Origin: Bin55 sp964572845
GTDB taxonomy: Bacteria > Pseudomonadota > Gammaproteobacteria > Pseudomonadales > Azotimanducaceae
Direction: 5' to 3'
Assembly: GCA_964572845.1 (NCBI GenBank)
Contig: CAZNFX010000011.1
Span: forward strand, 1-64,000
DNA: 64,000 bases
Shown: positions 7,624 through 17,586 of the stretch, in pieces
How the letters are laid out: each line of letters opens with the position of its first letter
Numbering within the stretch: the stretch's first letter is position 1
Notes under the pieces: generated by a model
What the model was told of the DNA's origin: nothing
Databases searched by the model: none
What the model saw: only the letters and a program-made list of their open reading frames with translations
Position numbers and translations under genes: made by a program

Positions 7624-9156
7624 TTACTGAATTAGAAAGTAGTTGTTCATTATCCATCCCATTATCCCCATCGTGACAAAGTAGGGGAATGCCATCTTGA
7701 CCATGCGTAGGTAGGAAAGGTTAATGAGGGGTGCCAATGAAGTTGTCAGCAGGAAGAGAAAGGCTGCTTGGCCATTCGGCGTAAGAACGCTTGGAATGTT
7801 AGTGCCCGTATTCACCGCTATCGCAAGTGCGTCAAACAGTTCCCGATTGATTGTTCCAGCCAGGAAGGCACTCTCGATTTCAGTGATGTACACAGTAGCA
7901 ACGAAGACATTGTCACTGATAGCGGATAGCAATCCATTGGCGATATAGAACATCCCCGGTTGGTGCGAAGGTTCAAGCGTCAGAACCCAGTTGACCACCG
8001 GCGCAAACAAGTGCTGGTCGTGAATGACTGAGACGATCGCAAAAAAGACTACTAGCAGCGAAATGAAGGGCAAAGCTTCCCCAAAGCCGTCCGCGATGCG
8101 GTGCTCATCGACAATGCCGTTGAATGCAGTCTGCAGGACTATGATCATTAGACCTACGATGCCGACTTCAGCAATGTGAAACGCCAATCCAAAAACCAGA
8201 ACCACCGCTGCGATGGCCTGCACAACTAGCTGTGCCTTCTCGCTGTTGGTGCGTTTGGCGTCTTGCTGGTTTTCGTAGTCCGACATGACATCTCGAATGT
8301 GCGGCGGCATTTTCGCGCCATAGTGAAACCATCCTGTTAATTCGAGCAACAAGCATGTGGTGAAACCGACAACCATTACTGGAATTGTGACGATTGCCAT
8401 GCGCAGGAAGAATTCAAGAAACTCCCATCCCATGACTTTCGCGATGAGCAGGTTTTGGGGTTCGCCAACTATTGTGGTCACGCCGCCGATTGCGGTTCCT
8501 ACCGCCGCATGCATGAGCAGACCGCGAAGGAAGGCTCTGAATTTCTCGAGCTCGTCTTCGTGTTGTTCCTTTGCTTTTTCGTCCTGTAGGTTCTGGCCCG
8601 ATGCTGCGAATTCGTTATAGACGTGCCAAAAACCCAGACCTACGGTAATTACTACTGCAGTAACAGTTAGTGCATCCAAGAACGCCGATAGTACGGCTGC
8701 GACAGAGGAAAACAGCAGCGCCAAAAGTATCTGTGATCGAACTCGCACCAGCAACTTCGTGAAGATGAAGAGCAGCAATTCGCGCATGAAGAATATGGCG
8801 GTCACCATGAACAGCAAGAGCAACAGCACAGGGAATCCTATGACGAGCTCATCGAAGACATGCTTGGTGTTAGTCATGCCGAGCGCAATCGCTTCTATGG
8901 CAAGCAATCCTCCTGGTTGGAGGGGATAGCATTTCAATGCCATCGCTAGAGTAAAAATGAACTCTAGTACTAGTGCCCACCCGGCCACAGCATGCATGTT
9001 GGCCAACACTACGCCCAGTATGGATCCCTCGAAGAACGGTGCGAGGGATGCTGACCACCACAAGATGGGGTTTGCGATCAGAAAAGCGACTATCGTCTGC
9101 TTGTACCAAACTGGAGCGGTACCTAGAAAGTTCGTTGTGAAGTGATGAAGCCCCAT
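7624..9156 (-). CDS. nhaB: NhaB family Na+/H+ antiporter
   Basis: Inner-membrane sodium/proton antiporter, 510 residues from the chosen ATG at 9156. Family hallmarks are near-identical to E. coli NhaB: NFLGTAPVWYKQ, LVLEFIFTLAMALKCYPLQP, GGLLAIEAIALGMTN, SAFLDALTVTAVVI and the C-terminal AINTGTNIPSVLTPNG-like segment (here AVNTGTNIPSVLTPNGQAA). About twelve hydrophobic segments are visible. A longer frame reaches 9345, but its 63 extra residues are polar and lie before the conserved start, so they are not included. The role is sodium and pH homeostasis, consistent with a saline habitat. Confidence 0.95.
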   Translation of the reverse strand: MGLHHFTTNFLGTAPVWYKQTIVAFLIANPILWWSASLAPFFEGSILGVVLANMHAVAGWALVLEFIFTLAMALKCYPLQPGGLLAIEAIALGMTNTKHVFDELVIGFPVLLLLLFMVTAIFFMRELLLFIFTKLLVRVRSQILLALLFSSVAAVLSAFLDALTVTAVVITVGLGFWHVYNEFAASGQNLQDEKAKEQHEDELEKFRAFLRGLLMHAAVGTAIGGVTTIVGEPQNLLIAKVMGWEFLEFFLRMAIVTIPVMVVGFTTCLLLELTGWFHYGAKMPPHIRDVMSDYENQQDAKRTNSEKAQLVVQAIAAVVLVFGLAFHIAEVGIVGLMIIVLQTAFNGIVDEHRIADGFGEALPFISLLVVFFAIVSVIHDQHLFAPVVNWVLTLEPSHQPGMFYIANGLLSAISDNVFVATVYITEIESAFLAGTINRELFDALAIAVNTGTNIPSVLTPNGQAAFLFLLTTSLAPLINLSYLRMVKMAFPYFVTMGIMGWIMNNYFLIQ

Positions 9157-9430
9157 CCGTTGCGTCGGACTTGGTTGCGCGATCGAAGTCGGGTCAGACA
9201 ATGTGCTGGTCCTTAGAGTTTCTGAAGTCGAAGGAAACGAAAATACCCCTTGCCGACCAAGTGGATTCTCGGCGGGATGGGAAGATTTTATTAGAAGCTC
9301 GGCAACTGGCCCTTTTTCGATGTCCCGGTTCCTGACAATCCGCAAGTAGCAGCCCTGTCAACTAGGGTGCAAGGCAGCAATTCTTACCTATCGATAAAAT
9401 ACCCGCCGCCTGTGAGTATTGAGGCCCCGC

Positions 9431-10285
9431 ATGTGGCTGACGGAGCCGGATAGTTTCGTTTCGATTGCCAATGAACCGACGGAGGGCACCCCAGGGGACT
9501 CCTATTTCTTTGTCTTTGTAGAAGGACAGCTGCTTTCGATCGTCGAGTCGGGAATACCACGGCCGGTCTCTGCAGATGAGTTCCGCTGGGTCGACGCTCG
9601 ATTGAAGGCAAAAGTCTATTTGGGAACCTGGAGGGGCATCCACTGTTTCGCCATTGATGCTGAAGCAACACCGGAAGCTCCCTATGTACTCAGCGATTTA
9701 CACGGTTGGCTTGGTCGAGTGGAGTCGAGCATGTTCTACCTGGCCGGGCGTGCCAAACAGATTGTTGAGTGGAATCGTGACCATTCGTTTTGTGGTCGAT
9801 GCGGAACGGAGACAGTTAATCACGCGACTGATTGCGCAAAGCAATGCCCTCGATGTGGTTTGGTTAACTATCCCAGATTGAGCCCAAGCATCATCGTGCT
9901 GATCAGACACGGAGACGAAGCGTTGCTCGCTCGAAACGTAAGGTGGCGACACGGTATGTACAGCACGATTGCAGGTTTCGTTGAACCAGGAGAGTCCATT
10001 GAGCAGACGGTCCACAGAGAAGTCTTGGAGGAGGTTGGACTCAGAGTTACCAACTTGCAATACAAGGGTAGCCAACCGTGGCCATTTCCCAACTCACTGA
10101 TGTTGGGATTCCACGCCGACTACCAGTCAGGAGAGATCGTGTGCAACGACGATGAAATAGCCGAAGCTAAATGGTTTCGCTACGATGCTCTTCCCAACCG
10201 TCCAGGATCGACGGCAATCTCTGGATGGCTGATCGATGCCTTTGTTCAGGAACGATCACGACTCGCAAGTTCAAGAAATGTTTGA
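9431..10285 (+). CDS. nudC: NADH pyrophosphatase / NAD-capped RNA hydrolase NudC
   Basis: Nudix hydrolase that cleaves NAD(H) and, in E. coli, removes NAD caps from RNA. It has 284 residues from the ATG at 9431; the frame extends to a TTG at 9419 without homology. It has the zinc-ribbon cysteines FCGRCG and QCPRCG, the Nudix box GFVEPGESIEQTVHREVLEEVG with its REVLEEVG core, and the subfamily signature SQPWPFPNS. It is monocistronic, ends back to back with the minus-strand SCP2-like gene, and is divergent from nhaB. Confidence 0.96.
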   Translation: MWLTEPDSFVSIANEPTEGTPGDSYFFVFVEGQLLSIVESGIPRPVSADEFRWVDARLKAKVYLGTWRGIHCFAIDAEATPEAPYVLSDLHGWLGRVESSMFYLAGRAKQIVEWNRDHSFCGRCGTETVNHATDCAKQCPRCGLVNYPRLSPSIIVLIRHGDEALLARNVRWRHGMYSTIAGFVEPGESIEQTVHREVLEEVGLRVTNLQYKGSQPWPFPNSLMLGFHADYQSGEIVCNDDEIAEAKWFRYDALPNRPGSTAISGWLIDAFVQERSRLASSRNV

Positions 10286-10286
10286 G

Positions 10287-10628
10287 TTAGCGTGGCGCAT
10301 CGTGCGGTCGGCCACGTTGAAACATTGCCATGACGGGAAATATGTGCGTTAGAAATCCATTCGATCGAATGTTGCCATCCAAGAATGCAGTGGCCAGTGG
10401 CAGCCGACCAGTAAGCACCTGCGACACTGTGTCCCATGAATCCAGGCTAAAGTGCGCCAGCTGATCGCTGTTGATGTCAGGCAAATTGCAGGATTCTACG
10501 GTGCCAGTGGACGTCGAGACCATGATCTGGTCTCCCTCAACGCTTAGAATGACCGTTACATCGCTGATTGCTGTACCGAAGGAACGACAGGTCTCCGACA
10601 GTTCTCTAATGCATTCTTCCTTATTCAT
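10287..10628 (-). CDS. Small SCP2-like protein
   Basis: A 113-residue cytoplasmic protein without signal peptide. The C-terminal half (SWDTVSQVLTGRLPLATAFLDGNIRSNG followed by a hydrophobic helix) resembles the sterol-carrier-2 fold, where a similar segment lines the lipid cavity, so a lipid or acyl-CoA binding role is possible. The match is by pattern only. It starts at ATG 10628, divergent from sohB with a 90-base gap, and is convergent with nudC with one base between the stops. I cannot assign a specific function. Confidence 0.6.
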   Translation of the reverse strand: MNKEECIRELSETCRSFGTAISDVTVILSVEGDQIMVSTSTGTVESCNLPDINSDQLAHFSLDSWDTVSQVLTGRLPLATAFLDGNIRSNGFLTHIFPVMAMFQRGRPHDAPR

Positions 10629-10719
10629 CGTTCGATCCTAGAGGGAAGCGCAGCGCGCTGTCCATGTTCCTTGGCCCAAGTCTAGCAAAGACCCTATTCA
10701 GTGAGGACTAGCTAACAGT

Positions 10720-11817
10720 ATGGAATTCCTTTTCGACTATCTATCGTTTCTCTTGAAGGTCGGGACAATCGTCGTGGCAATTCTTGTGGTTGTTTCTGTG
10801 ACAATTGTTGCAAGCGTCGCAAAGGGAGCTGCAAACCTTCGGAAACACCATCGGGACACTTTTGGACATCTCGAAGTTCGCCATGTGAACGAGCTCTATG
10901 AGCACATGAAGTCGGCTTTGGAACATGCTTCAATGACCCCACAGGAAGCAAAGAAAGCACAGAAAACCAAGAAATCCAAAAAGGATTCCAAGGAAAAGCA
11001 ATCGACCAAGAAAACGAACGGCAACGGTACCGATGCCGAATCAAATGGAGAGTCCAAACCGGACCAGGAACAGGAAAAACACAGCATTTTCGTAGTTGCG
11101 TTTGAAGGTGATCTAGAAGCTTCTCGAACCTCCAATTTGCGACATGAGATTTCAGCAATTCTGACTAGAGCTAGTGAGAAGGATGAAGTATTAGTTAAGG
11201 TGGAGAGTGCAGGCGGTCTGGTACACGCCTACGGCTATGCGGCATCGCAGCTACTACGTGTCAGGAAAGCGGGATTGAATCTTACTGTCGCTGTAGACAA
11301 GGTTGCCGCCAGTGGCGGCTACATGCTTGCTGTGGTAGCTGACAAGATCTTGGCGGCACCATTTGCGGTGGTGGGCTCGATCGGTGTTGCGGCTGAATTG
11401 CCCAATGTCAATCGGCTCCTGAAGAAGCACGATGTTGACTACGAAGTGATAACGGCAGGCAAGCACAAGAGAACTCTGTCCATGTTTGGCGAGAACACGG
11501 ATGCCGCTCGCCAAAAGTTCACGGAAGAAATTGAAGACGTACATGGTCTCTTCAAGGAGTTTGTGGTTGAACATCGTAAGGATGTTGATGTAGACGTCGT
11601 TTCTACAGGCGAATCGTGGTACGGGGAACGCGCATTGGGTATCAAGCTTGTCGACGAGCTGCAGACCAGTGATGAGTACATCATGGACGCGTGCAAGAAA
11701 GCTGAAGTGTATGAAGTTTCATGGGTCATACCCAAAAAGCCCTTCGCCGAAGCCCTTATGGGTGCCGCAGAGTCGTTTGCTCAAATTTGGAATCGTTTTG
11801 TGGGGAGGGGCAAATGA
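10720..11817 (+). CDS. sohB: SohB-type S49 membrane peptidase
   Basis: Serine-lysine signal-peptide-peptidase-like protease, 365 residues. It has an N-terminal transmembrane helix (about 12-34), then a DUF-type SohB N-terminal region. A Lys/Glu/Gln-rich low-complexity linker at about 70-123 is longer than usual. The catalytic domain has Ser198 in VAASGGYML and Lys250 in GKHKRTLS. Both SohB catalytic residues are therefore present. The start has GAGGA upstream. The stop overlaps the next gene start (ATGA), so the quinone reductase gene is probably translationally coupled. Confidence 0.9.
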   Translation: MEFLFDYLSFLLKVGTIVVAILVVVSVTIVASVAKGAANLRKHHRDTFGHLEVRHVNELYEHMKSALEHASMTPQEAKKAQKTKKSKKDSKEKQSTKKTNGNGTDAESNGESKPDQEQEKHSIFVVAFEGDLEASRTSNLRHEISAILTRASEKDEVLVKVESAGGLVHAYGYAASQLLRVRKAGLNLTVAVDKVAASGGYMLAVVADKILAAPFAVVGSIGVAAELPNVNRLLKKHDVDYEVITAGKHKRTLSMFGENTDAARQKFTEEIEDVHGLFKEFVVEHRKDVDVDVVSTGESWYGERALGIKLVDELQTSDEYIMDACKKAEVYEVSWVIPKKPFAEALMGAAESFAQIWNRFVGRGK

Positions 11818-12812
11818 GTTCCTTTCGAGCGTTCCGGGTTGAAAGACTTGACGATGGTTCGTTTGGACGCCGTGTAGCCGAACGTTCTGTTGGCGATTTG
11901 CCGGACGGCGAGCTGCTCATCGATGTCCACTATTCGTCGCTCAATTACAAGGATGCACTGTCGGCTTCCGGTGCACCGGGTGTAACGCGAAACTACCCGC
12001 ACACACCAGGAATTGACGTTGCGGGCGTTGTTCTCGAATCGAAGTCAGATAGATTCCATCGTGGCGACAGCGTCATAGCAATCGGCTTCGATCTTGGAAT
12101 GGATACCGATGGGGGATTCGGCCAGCGCGTTCGCATACCGGGTTCTTGGGCGATTCCACTGCCCGATGGATTGAGTCTTCGTGAGAGCATGATCCTTGGT
12201 ACTGCTGGCTTTACCGCTGCCCTCAGTATCGCCAAGTTGGAGGATTTTGGCATGTGTCCAAGCGATGGACCTGTGCTGGTCACGGGGTCAACAGGAGGAG
12301 TTGGCAGCGTTGCTGTTCGCCTGCTTAGCATAGGTGGCTATGAGATTCACGCCGTAACCGGCAAACCAGAGCAGGCGGAGTTTCTACGGTCAATTGGAGC
12401 ACTCGAGGTACTCTCACGAGACGATTTGCTCCAGAATGCGCACAGGCCACTTCAACGAGAAACTTGGGGCGGCGTCGTCGACGCGGTAGGCGGCGACATG
12501 TTGATGAATGCAATCAAAGGACTGAAATACGGAAAGAGTGCTGCAGCCTGTGGCTTAGTTCACTCGGCGTCATTTGAGGGAACTGTGTTGCCGTTCATTC
12601 TGCGCCATGTAAATTTGCTGGGGATAGATTCCGTTGAGTTGCCGATCGCCCAAAAGGCTGAAGTATGGGAAAAATTGGCGACCAATTGGAAAATCAACGA
12701 CCTTGAGTCTTTGGCAACTGACTTGACCTTGGACACACTCTCGGACGCGATCGACCGTATACTGCAAGGCAAGATGGTTGGGCGCGGCGTCGTAGACGTG
12801 CGTGAAGATTGA
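11814..12812 (+). CDS. YhdH/AcuI-type NADPH quinone or acrylyl-CoA reductase
   Basis: Medium-chain dehydrogenase/reductase of 332 residues. It has the GroES-like N-terminal domain (SSLNYKDALSASG, TPGIDVAGVV) and a Rossmann domain with VTGSTGGVGSVAVRLL, typical of the YhdH/AcuI group that reduces acryloyl-CoA or quinones with NADPH and lacks zinc ligands. The start is the ATG at 11814 overlapping the sohB stop; a longer frame from 11721 runs inside sohB and is rejected. Coupling to sohB looks accidental rather than functional. Confidence 0.9.
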   Translation: MSSFRAFRVERLDDGSFGRRVAERSVGDLPDGELLIDVHYSSLNYKDALSASGAPGVTRNYPHTPGIDVAGVVLESKSDRFHRGDSVIAIGFDLGMDTDGGFGQRVRIPGSWAIPLPDGLSLRESMILGTAGFTAALSIAKLEDFGMCPSDGPVLVTGSTGGVGSVAVRLLSIGGYEIHAVTGKPEQAEFLRSIGALEVLSRDDLLQNAHRPLQRETWGGVVDAVGGDMLMNAIKGLKYGKSAAACGLVHSASFEGTVLPFILRHVNLLGIDSVELPIAQKAEVWEKLATNWKINDLESLATDLTLDTLSDAIDRILQGKMVGRGVVDVRED

Positions 12813-12824
12813 CCGCAAACAGTG

Positions 12825-13970
12825 TTAATCAACTCTGAGGCGATCAGAAATTGCGATGGGATTCTTGTACCTGAATACAACAAGATAGGATGACACCAAA
12901 ATCGTAAATACCGTTGCGCCTAGCACTATGAGCATGCTGGTACTGCTCATCTGCGTAGCCGCGAGATAGAGGACAAGCAAGGAGAATTCGCTGCATTGAC
13001 CGAGGCGAATCCCAATCTCCCAGCTCGTTGCCTTGGTTTCCCCCTGCCACGCTATCAGATAGCGAAACACCACTGGCTTAAGTGCAACGAGCACAAGACC
13101 AAAGACTACTACCTGCCAACCTACGCTCCACAGCAAGTTTGGATCCACACTTGCTCCAACGTAGAAGAAAAACAAAACAAGGAAAAAATCCCGCAGTGGC
13201 TCTAGATTCTGAGCGATGCCTTGGGCTGCCTGAGAGTTCGCCAATACAACCCCGGCAACAAAAGCTCCAATTTCGACGGGTAATCCAATTTGGTGACCGA
13301 GCAAGGCAATTCCCATGCACCATCCAAGGAAAACCAGGAAAGTGTATTCAGTGAATACATCGAACTTTCTTAGCAGAGGCCAGAAAATGTACTTTGCGCC
13401 GAAATAGGCTACAGCAACCAAAGTTGGCAGGCCTATGCATGCGACGAGCCATGAATGCCACGTGAATTCTCCTTCGACTCCCCGCATGTAGAGAAGTGCA
13501 AATACCGCTAGTAGATCTTGCAGTAGTAGGAGACCGATGACAATCTCCCCAATGTGCCTATGGTGGAGAACGGTCTTAGGAAGGAGTTTGATGCCAACAA
13601 TAGTGCTGGAGAACACCACCGCTATTCCTGCTATGACGGCTTCCGTAGAGGAGAAACCGAAGAGAATGCCGATTCCTAGTCCGACTCCGAAGAAAATAGC
13701 CGTGCTGACGATAACGGTAACGATTGTCTCGCGGAGAACATTTCGAATTTTCTGAGGCGGCAGATCCAGTCCGACGATGAAGAGAAGAAAGATGATGCCT
13801 ATATGGCCTAGCTCAGAAAGCGCTTTATCATCGGTAACCCATTGCAGTCCAGAGGGACCCAATACGCAGCCAAGTACGATGTAGACGATGATCAGAGGCT
13901 GCCTAGCGAACAACGCCACTGACGCCAATGCTGCCGCGGCAATGAATATAAGAAGCATTGAATCTAGCAT
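12825..13970 (-). CDS. CPA2-family monovalent cation:proton antiporter
   Basis: Inner-membrane transporter of the KefB/KefC superfamily, 381 residues with about eleven hydrophobic segments. Family features include HIGIIFLLFIVGLDL near residue 55, SSTIVGIKLLPK, and the GLPVEIGAFVAGVVLAN segment. It ends after the membrane domain and lacks the cytosolic TrkA-N/RCK regulatory domain found in KefB and KefC, so glutathione-adduct gating is not expected. The exact ion (K+ or Na+) cannot be read from sequence. It is convergent with the quinone reductase gene. Confidence 0.88.
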   Translation of the reverse strand: MLDSMLLIFIAAAALASVALFARQPLIIVYIVLGCVLGPSGLQWVTDDKALSELGHIGIIFLLFIVGLDLPPQKIRNVLRETIVTVIVSTAIFFGVGLGIGILFGFSSTEAVIAGIAVVFSSTIVGIKLLPKTVLHHRHIGEIVIGLLLLQDLLAVFALLYMRGVEGEFTWHSWLVACIGLPTLVAVAYFGAKYIFWPLLRKFDVFTEYTFLVFLGWCMGIALLGHQIGLPVEIGAFVAGVVLANSQAAQGIAQNLEPLRDFFLVLFFFYVGASVDPNLLWSVGWQVVVFGLVLVALKPVVFRYLIAWQGETKATSWEIGIRLGQCSEFSLLVLYLAATQMSSTSMLIVLGATVFTILVSSYLVVFRYKNPIAISDRLRVD

Positions 13971-14038
13971 GGTCTCAGAGACTCAGGCATGAAGGACTGA
14001 CGACGAGAACATCATAGACTTCCATAGTGCAGTCACTG

Positions 14039-14731
14039 CTAATCGCACGACTTGTACACTTGGGCGTTGCCACGTTTCGAAACGGGTTCGATAGCGCCGG
14101 ATAGGCGGAGGCAATATGCAGCCTTTTGGGCTAGCCTCCGACTGCCTTTCATGATTCGAGCCAGATCCTCAGTCGTGAAGAGATCGGGCAGATCAGGTCG
14201 CAAGGTATTCAGAAGTTCTTGGGTCGAGCGAAACGTGTGTGTGGAATTGATTTCGATCAGTCGTCGTTCGCAAACTCTCCAACCTCTCCTGCGCCACGCA
14301 CGCTTGCCAATGAATTCGCGAACTTCCTCCTCTTGAGTCAGGACAACATCGAGCTCAAAGCCTTCAAGATCTAGAAGCGTCGGTGCGAAGACCAATTCTT
14401 CGAAAACATCGAACAAACTGCCTCTCTTGGGAGAGAGGCGACGAGTTTGAACACCATCAGCGGTTTTCTTGACGATGGTCTTTCGGTGTGCGATCGGATG
14501 CACTAGTGTCACGGATTTGCGCTCCAGCAGGCGAGGAATCTTAGACCGCAGAGTTCCAAATCCCCGAGTCTGGATTTCAACAATGCGGTCGGCTCTCTCT
14601 ACATCGACGATGTATCCGTCAACGGGACGCTCGAATTGAAAGGGTCCGTCCGAATACCTCTGCTTCAATGAAAGGTGCAGATTGCTCTCGTTGAAGGTAC
14701 CAATGTTGGTGGGCGAGCTATCCGTGCTCAT
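14039..14731 (-). CDS. Conserved protein of unknown function, possible nuclease-like fold
   Basis: A 230-residue soluble protein with no signal peptide. The N-terminal half contains YIVDVERADRIVEIQTRGFG, which has the Asp-x(n)-Glu-x-Gln spacing of PD-(D/E)xK-like domains. The C-terminal half is helical and rich in Arg (RAWRRRGWRVCERRLIEI), ending in a segment that could be a winged helix (FTTEDLARIMKGSRRLAQKAAYCLRLSGAIE). I do not recognise a characterised homologue. A DNA-related role is only suggested by the basic helix and wHTH-like end. It is single, with the antiporter gene next on the same strand. Confidence 0.7.
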   Translation of the reverse strand: MSTDSSPTNIGTFNESNLHLSLKQRYSDGPFQFERPVDGYIVDVERADRIVEIQTRGFGTLRSKIPRLLERKSVTLVHPIAHRKTIVKKTADGVQTRRLSPKRGSLFDVFEELVFAPTLLDLEGFELDVVLTQEEEVREFIGKRAWRRRGWRVCERRLIEINSTHTFRSTQELLNTLRPDLPDLFTTEDLARIMKGSRRLAQKAAYCLRLSGAIEPVSKRGNAQVYKSCD

Positions 14732-14955
14732 GCCTTGACGTCAATACCTGAAGCGATTCTGCCAGTATTGTGCCATTAGATCAAACTCCTAACACATAGG
14801 ATCATTATGTGCACGATTTCAATTATCCAATGCACCAAGACTTCGATTCCTTGTAGCAAATTACGAACGCAAGACTGTATTTGCACGAATCTCGAAGAGG
14901 GAATTTTTGTTAGTGGCACAATAGGAATGCCTTAGAACTAGAGAGGCAGAACTTG

Positions 14956-17364
14956 GTGGAACTCGGCATCCAGCTGACGCGCTTGGTGATATGCTCGGGC
15001 GCACTGCTAGGTTCACTGCAATTCGTAGCTGGGACCGAAGTCTCTCCAAACGCATTTGATCGTAAACCTCTTCATCTACATCGCCATGCTAACGATGTTC
15101 TCATCAAAATTGATGGAAAACCGGACGAAGAGGCGTGGATCGCTTCCTCTGAAATAAATGATTTTCGCTTGATCAATCGTGATACTGACGACATGCGAAA
15201 AATCGAACTGTCCACGATTGTCAAAGGGTTCTACAACGACAGGGGCTTGTACCTTTCGTTCGATATGGAACAAGACAAAGAGACATTCGTGAGGATTCAT
15301 TCGGCTTCGGATGGAGGATCGTTGAATCGAGATTTTGTGACCGTAGCACTCGACACTTCTGGTGAAGGCAAATATGGTTTCTACTTCACACTTTTCCTAG
15401 GCGGCAGCAAGCGGGACGGCGTACTTCAACCGGAGCACAACTGGCAGAAAAGTTGGGATGGCGCATGGCGTGGTCGTACATCGCATCACGGAAACGGGTG
15501 GTCAGCAGAATTCTTCATTCCGTGGTCCATCCTCAATATGCCGCGCTCCCCTTCCGAACGCTTGCTGGGTCTATTCGTGTCGCGGCGAGTGGCGGGAGTG
15601 GGCGAGTACTACGGCTGGCCGGCAATTCATAACTCGTCGCCGAAATTTCTTTCTGACTTGCATCCCATTGTCGTGCATGAAATCAAGCCTAGGCAGCAAC
15701 TAAGTGTCATTCCGTTTGTCGCGGCAACGGTTGACACTGTTAATGAGTCATCGCAAGAACACGCCGGAGTGGATCTCTTTTGGCGACCCACGCCGAACTT
15801 TCAACTAACGGCGACAGCACTCCCTGATTTCGGAACTGTCGAGGCAGACGATGTAATCATTAATCTCACTGTTTTTGAGACTTTCTTTCCCGACAAACGG
15901 CTGTTTTTTACTGAGGGTCAGCAAGTGTTTCTGCCACAAAGGTGGACCAATTGGGGCTCATCCGTGCCGTTCCACTCGCGCAGGATCGGCGACCGACCCT
16001 CCGTTCCTTCAGTCCCTGCCGATGTAAGGCTCGACTATTCCAGACTCTCACAAGGCACTAATCTCTTGGGTGCTGCTAAGGGAGTTGGACAATGGGGCAA
16101 TTGGCGCTACGGCCTATTGGCGGCCCGTGAAGACGATACAACATTTGGGGCAACAAGAAACGGACAGCCAATAAAAGTGAGCGTCACGGGGAGAGACTTT
16201 AGTGTGGCGCGCCTTGTGTATGAAGGCACGGAAGCCGGTTCTCTTAGGCTAGGTGTCTTGAGCACCGCACGCTGGGACGAGACTGGTGGGAATGCATACT
16301 CACATTCCTTTGATTGGAGGTACGTAGAGCCAGATGCGAACTTTGGTGCTGAGGCACAGCTCTTCGTGTCCAACGTAACACAGCAGGAGACGGGATTTGG
16401 AGGGTTCGCGGAAGGGTATTGGCGATCACGCCCAACTACGCAGCATAACGTAAGGATTCAGTTCACCGATGACGCTTTGAATCTCAACGCATTAGGCTAC
16501 AACTCTAGGAATGACCAAGCTCAGCTTACGTACAACTTCTTTCACATGAACTTGTCCCCAAAACGGGTTCAGGCAATAGGAACCGGTTTTGGGGGAGGTG
16601 CTACGTGGAACACTTCTGGTGAGAGGACCTTCACGGGTCTTTGGTTCAGTCGCAACCTAAACTTGAGGAACCAAAGTAGAGCTACTATCGGTGTGAACCT
16701 GGACCCCAGTCATCTCAATGACACAATAGCCTATCAAGTCGAGAAGTTTCGAACAAATTTCGCCTACAGTGTCTCATTTGATTGGAGCTCGGACAATTCC
16801 AAGAAGTTCTACTACGCTGCAAACTGTGGTTACCGGGACGAGATCATTGAGGGTGGATTCGTGTGGGCAGGTGTCGGTGCTGGATTTCAGCCAACCGAGT
16901 CACTGCGATTGAATCTGAACATTTCCAAGGGATTCCGGGATGGATGGCTGCGATACCGCGGAGGCGGTCGTTATACGAGATTCGAATCGTGGGGACCAGC
17001 GGCCAACTTGTTCTCGGAGTATTCGGTTGGTCCACGTCAACAAATTCGGTTCGACTTGCAGTGGCAAACAATCCAGGGAAAGGGATTGGAGTATTACACA
17101 GTTCCATTGGGGACAACAAAGCTTGTTTCTACAGGTCATGCCACATTTGAACAAAGAGACGACTTCTCCGTTTCTCAATTGACGGTTCAGTTGCGCTATC
17201 GATGGGAAATCGCACCAATGTCCGATGTATACCTAGTGGTTACACAGACTTCCTCGCGCAGCGGTTTGAAGAACAACAGAATCGCTGCAACGGTGAGAGA
17301 CTTGTTGGGCGACTCAGACACTCGAAATTTTGCGGCTAAAGTACGATATCGCTTTGGTAGCTAG
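14956..17364 (+). CDS. CBM9-like/DUF5916 outer-membrane protein, copy 1
   Basis: About 802 residues, starting at GTG 14956 behind GAGAGG (a TTG one codon earlier is also possible). A signal peptide (LVICSGALLGSLQFVAG) is followed by a carbohydrate-binding-9-like domain at about 40-215 (IDGKPDEEAWIASSEINDF) and a DUF5916 beta-barrel region. The latter carries the family blocks DFGTVEADDVIINLTVFETF, DKRLFFTEG and FHSRRIGDRP, and ends in an aromatic/Gly/Ser terminal strand (AAKVRYRFGS). The family is predicted to sit in the outer membrane; substrate and function are unknown. A paralogue follows directly. Confidence 0.85.
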   Translation: MELGIQLTRLVICSGALLGSLQFVAGTEVSPNAFDRKPLHLHRHANDVLIKIDGKPDEEAWIASSEINDFRLINRDTDDMRKIELSTIVKGFYNDRGLYLSFDMEQDKETFVRIHSASDGGSLNRDFVTVALDTSGEGKYGFYFTLFLGGSKRDGVLQPEHNWQKSWDGAWRGRTSHHGNGWSAEFFIPWSILNMPRSPSERLLGLFVSRRVAGVGEYYGWPAIHNSSPKFLSDLHPIVVHEIKPRQQLSVIPFVAATVDTVNESSQEHAGVDLFWRPTPNFQLTATALPDFGTVEADDVIINLTVFETFFPDKRLFFTEGQQVFLPQRWTNWGSSVPFHSRRIGDRPSVPSVPADVRLDYSRLSQGTNLLGAAKGVGQWGNWRYGLLAAREDDTTFGATRNGQPIKVSVTGRDFSVARLVYEGTEAGSLRLGVLSTARWDETGGNAYSHSFDWRYVEPDANFGAEAQLFVSNVTQQETGFGGFAEGYWRSRPTTQHNVRIQFTDDALNLNALGYNSRNDQAQLTYNFFHMNLSPKRVQAIGTGFGGGATWNTSGERTFTGLWFSRNLNLRNQSRATIGVNLDPSHLNDTIAYQVEKFRTNFAYSVSFDWSSDNSKKFYYAANCGYRDEIIEGGFVWAGVGAGFQPTESLRLNLNISKGFRDGWLRYRGGGRYTRFESWGPAANLFSEYSVGPRQQIRFDLQWQTIQGKGLEYYTVPLGTTKLVSTGHATFEQRDDFSVSQLTVQLRYRWEIAPMSDVYLVVTQTSSRSGLKNNRIAATVRDLLGDSDTRNFAAKVRYRFGS

Positions 17365-17586
17365 CGAGATCGATTAGTCGTGACAATCTGATCGGACCGT
17401 AGTCGTAGATTCATGTCGCAACAATCTTTGGGGTCTCGTTGCATTAGTGGTAAGGTTCTTGTTAGTATGCATAGCCACTTGCAGTTGCTTGGACTCTGGC
17501 GAGTTCTAGGGGCTGGAAGTGGCACTGAAGCCAAGATCAAACCAGTAATTGGCAAAATATGTCAATCACCAATGGCTGTACCGAAC

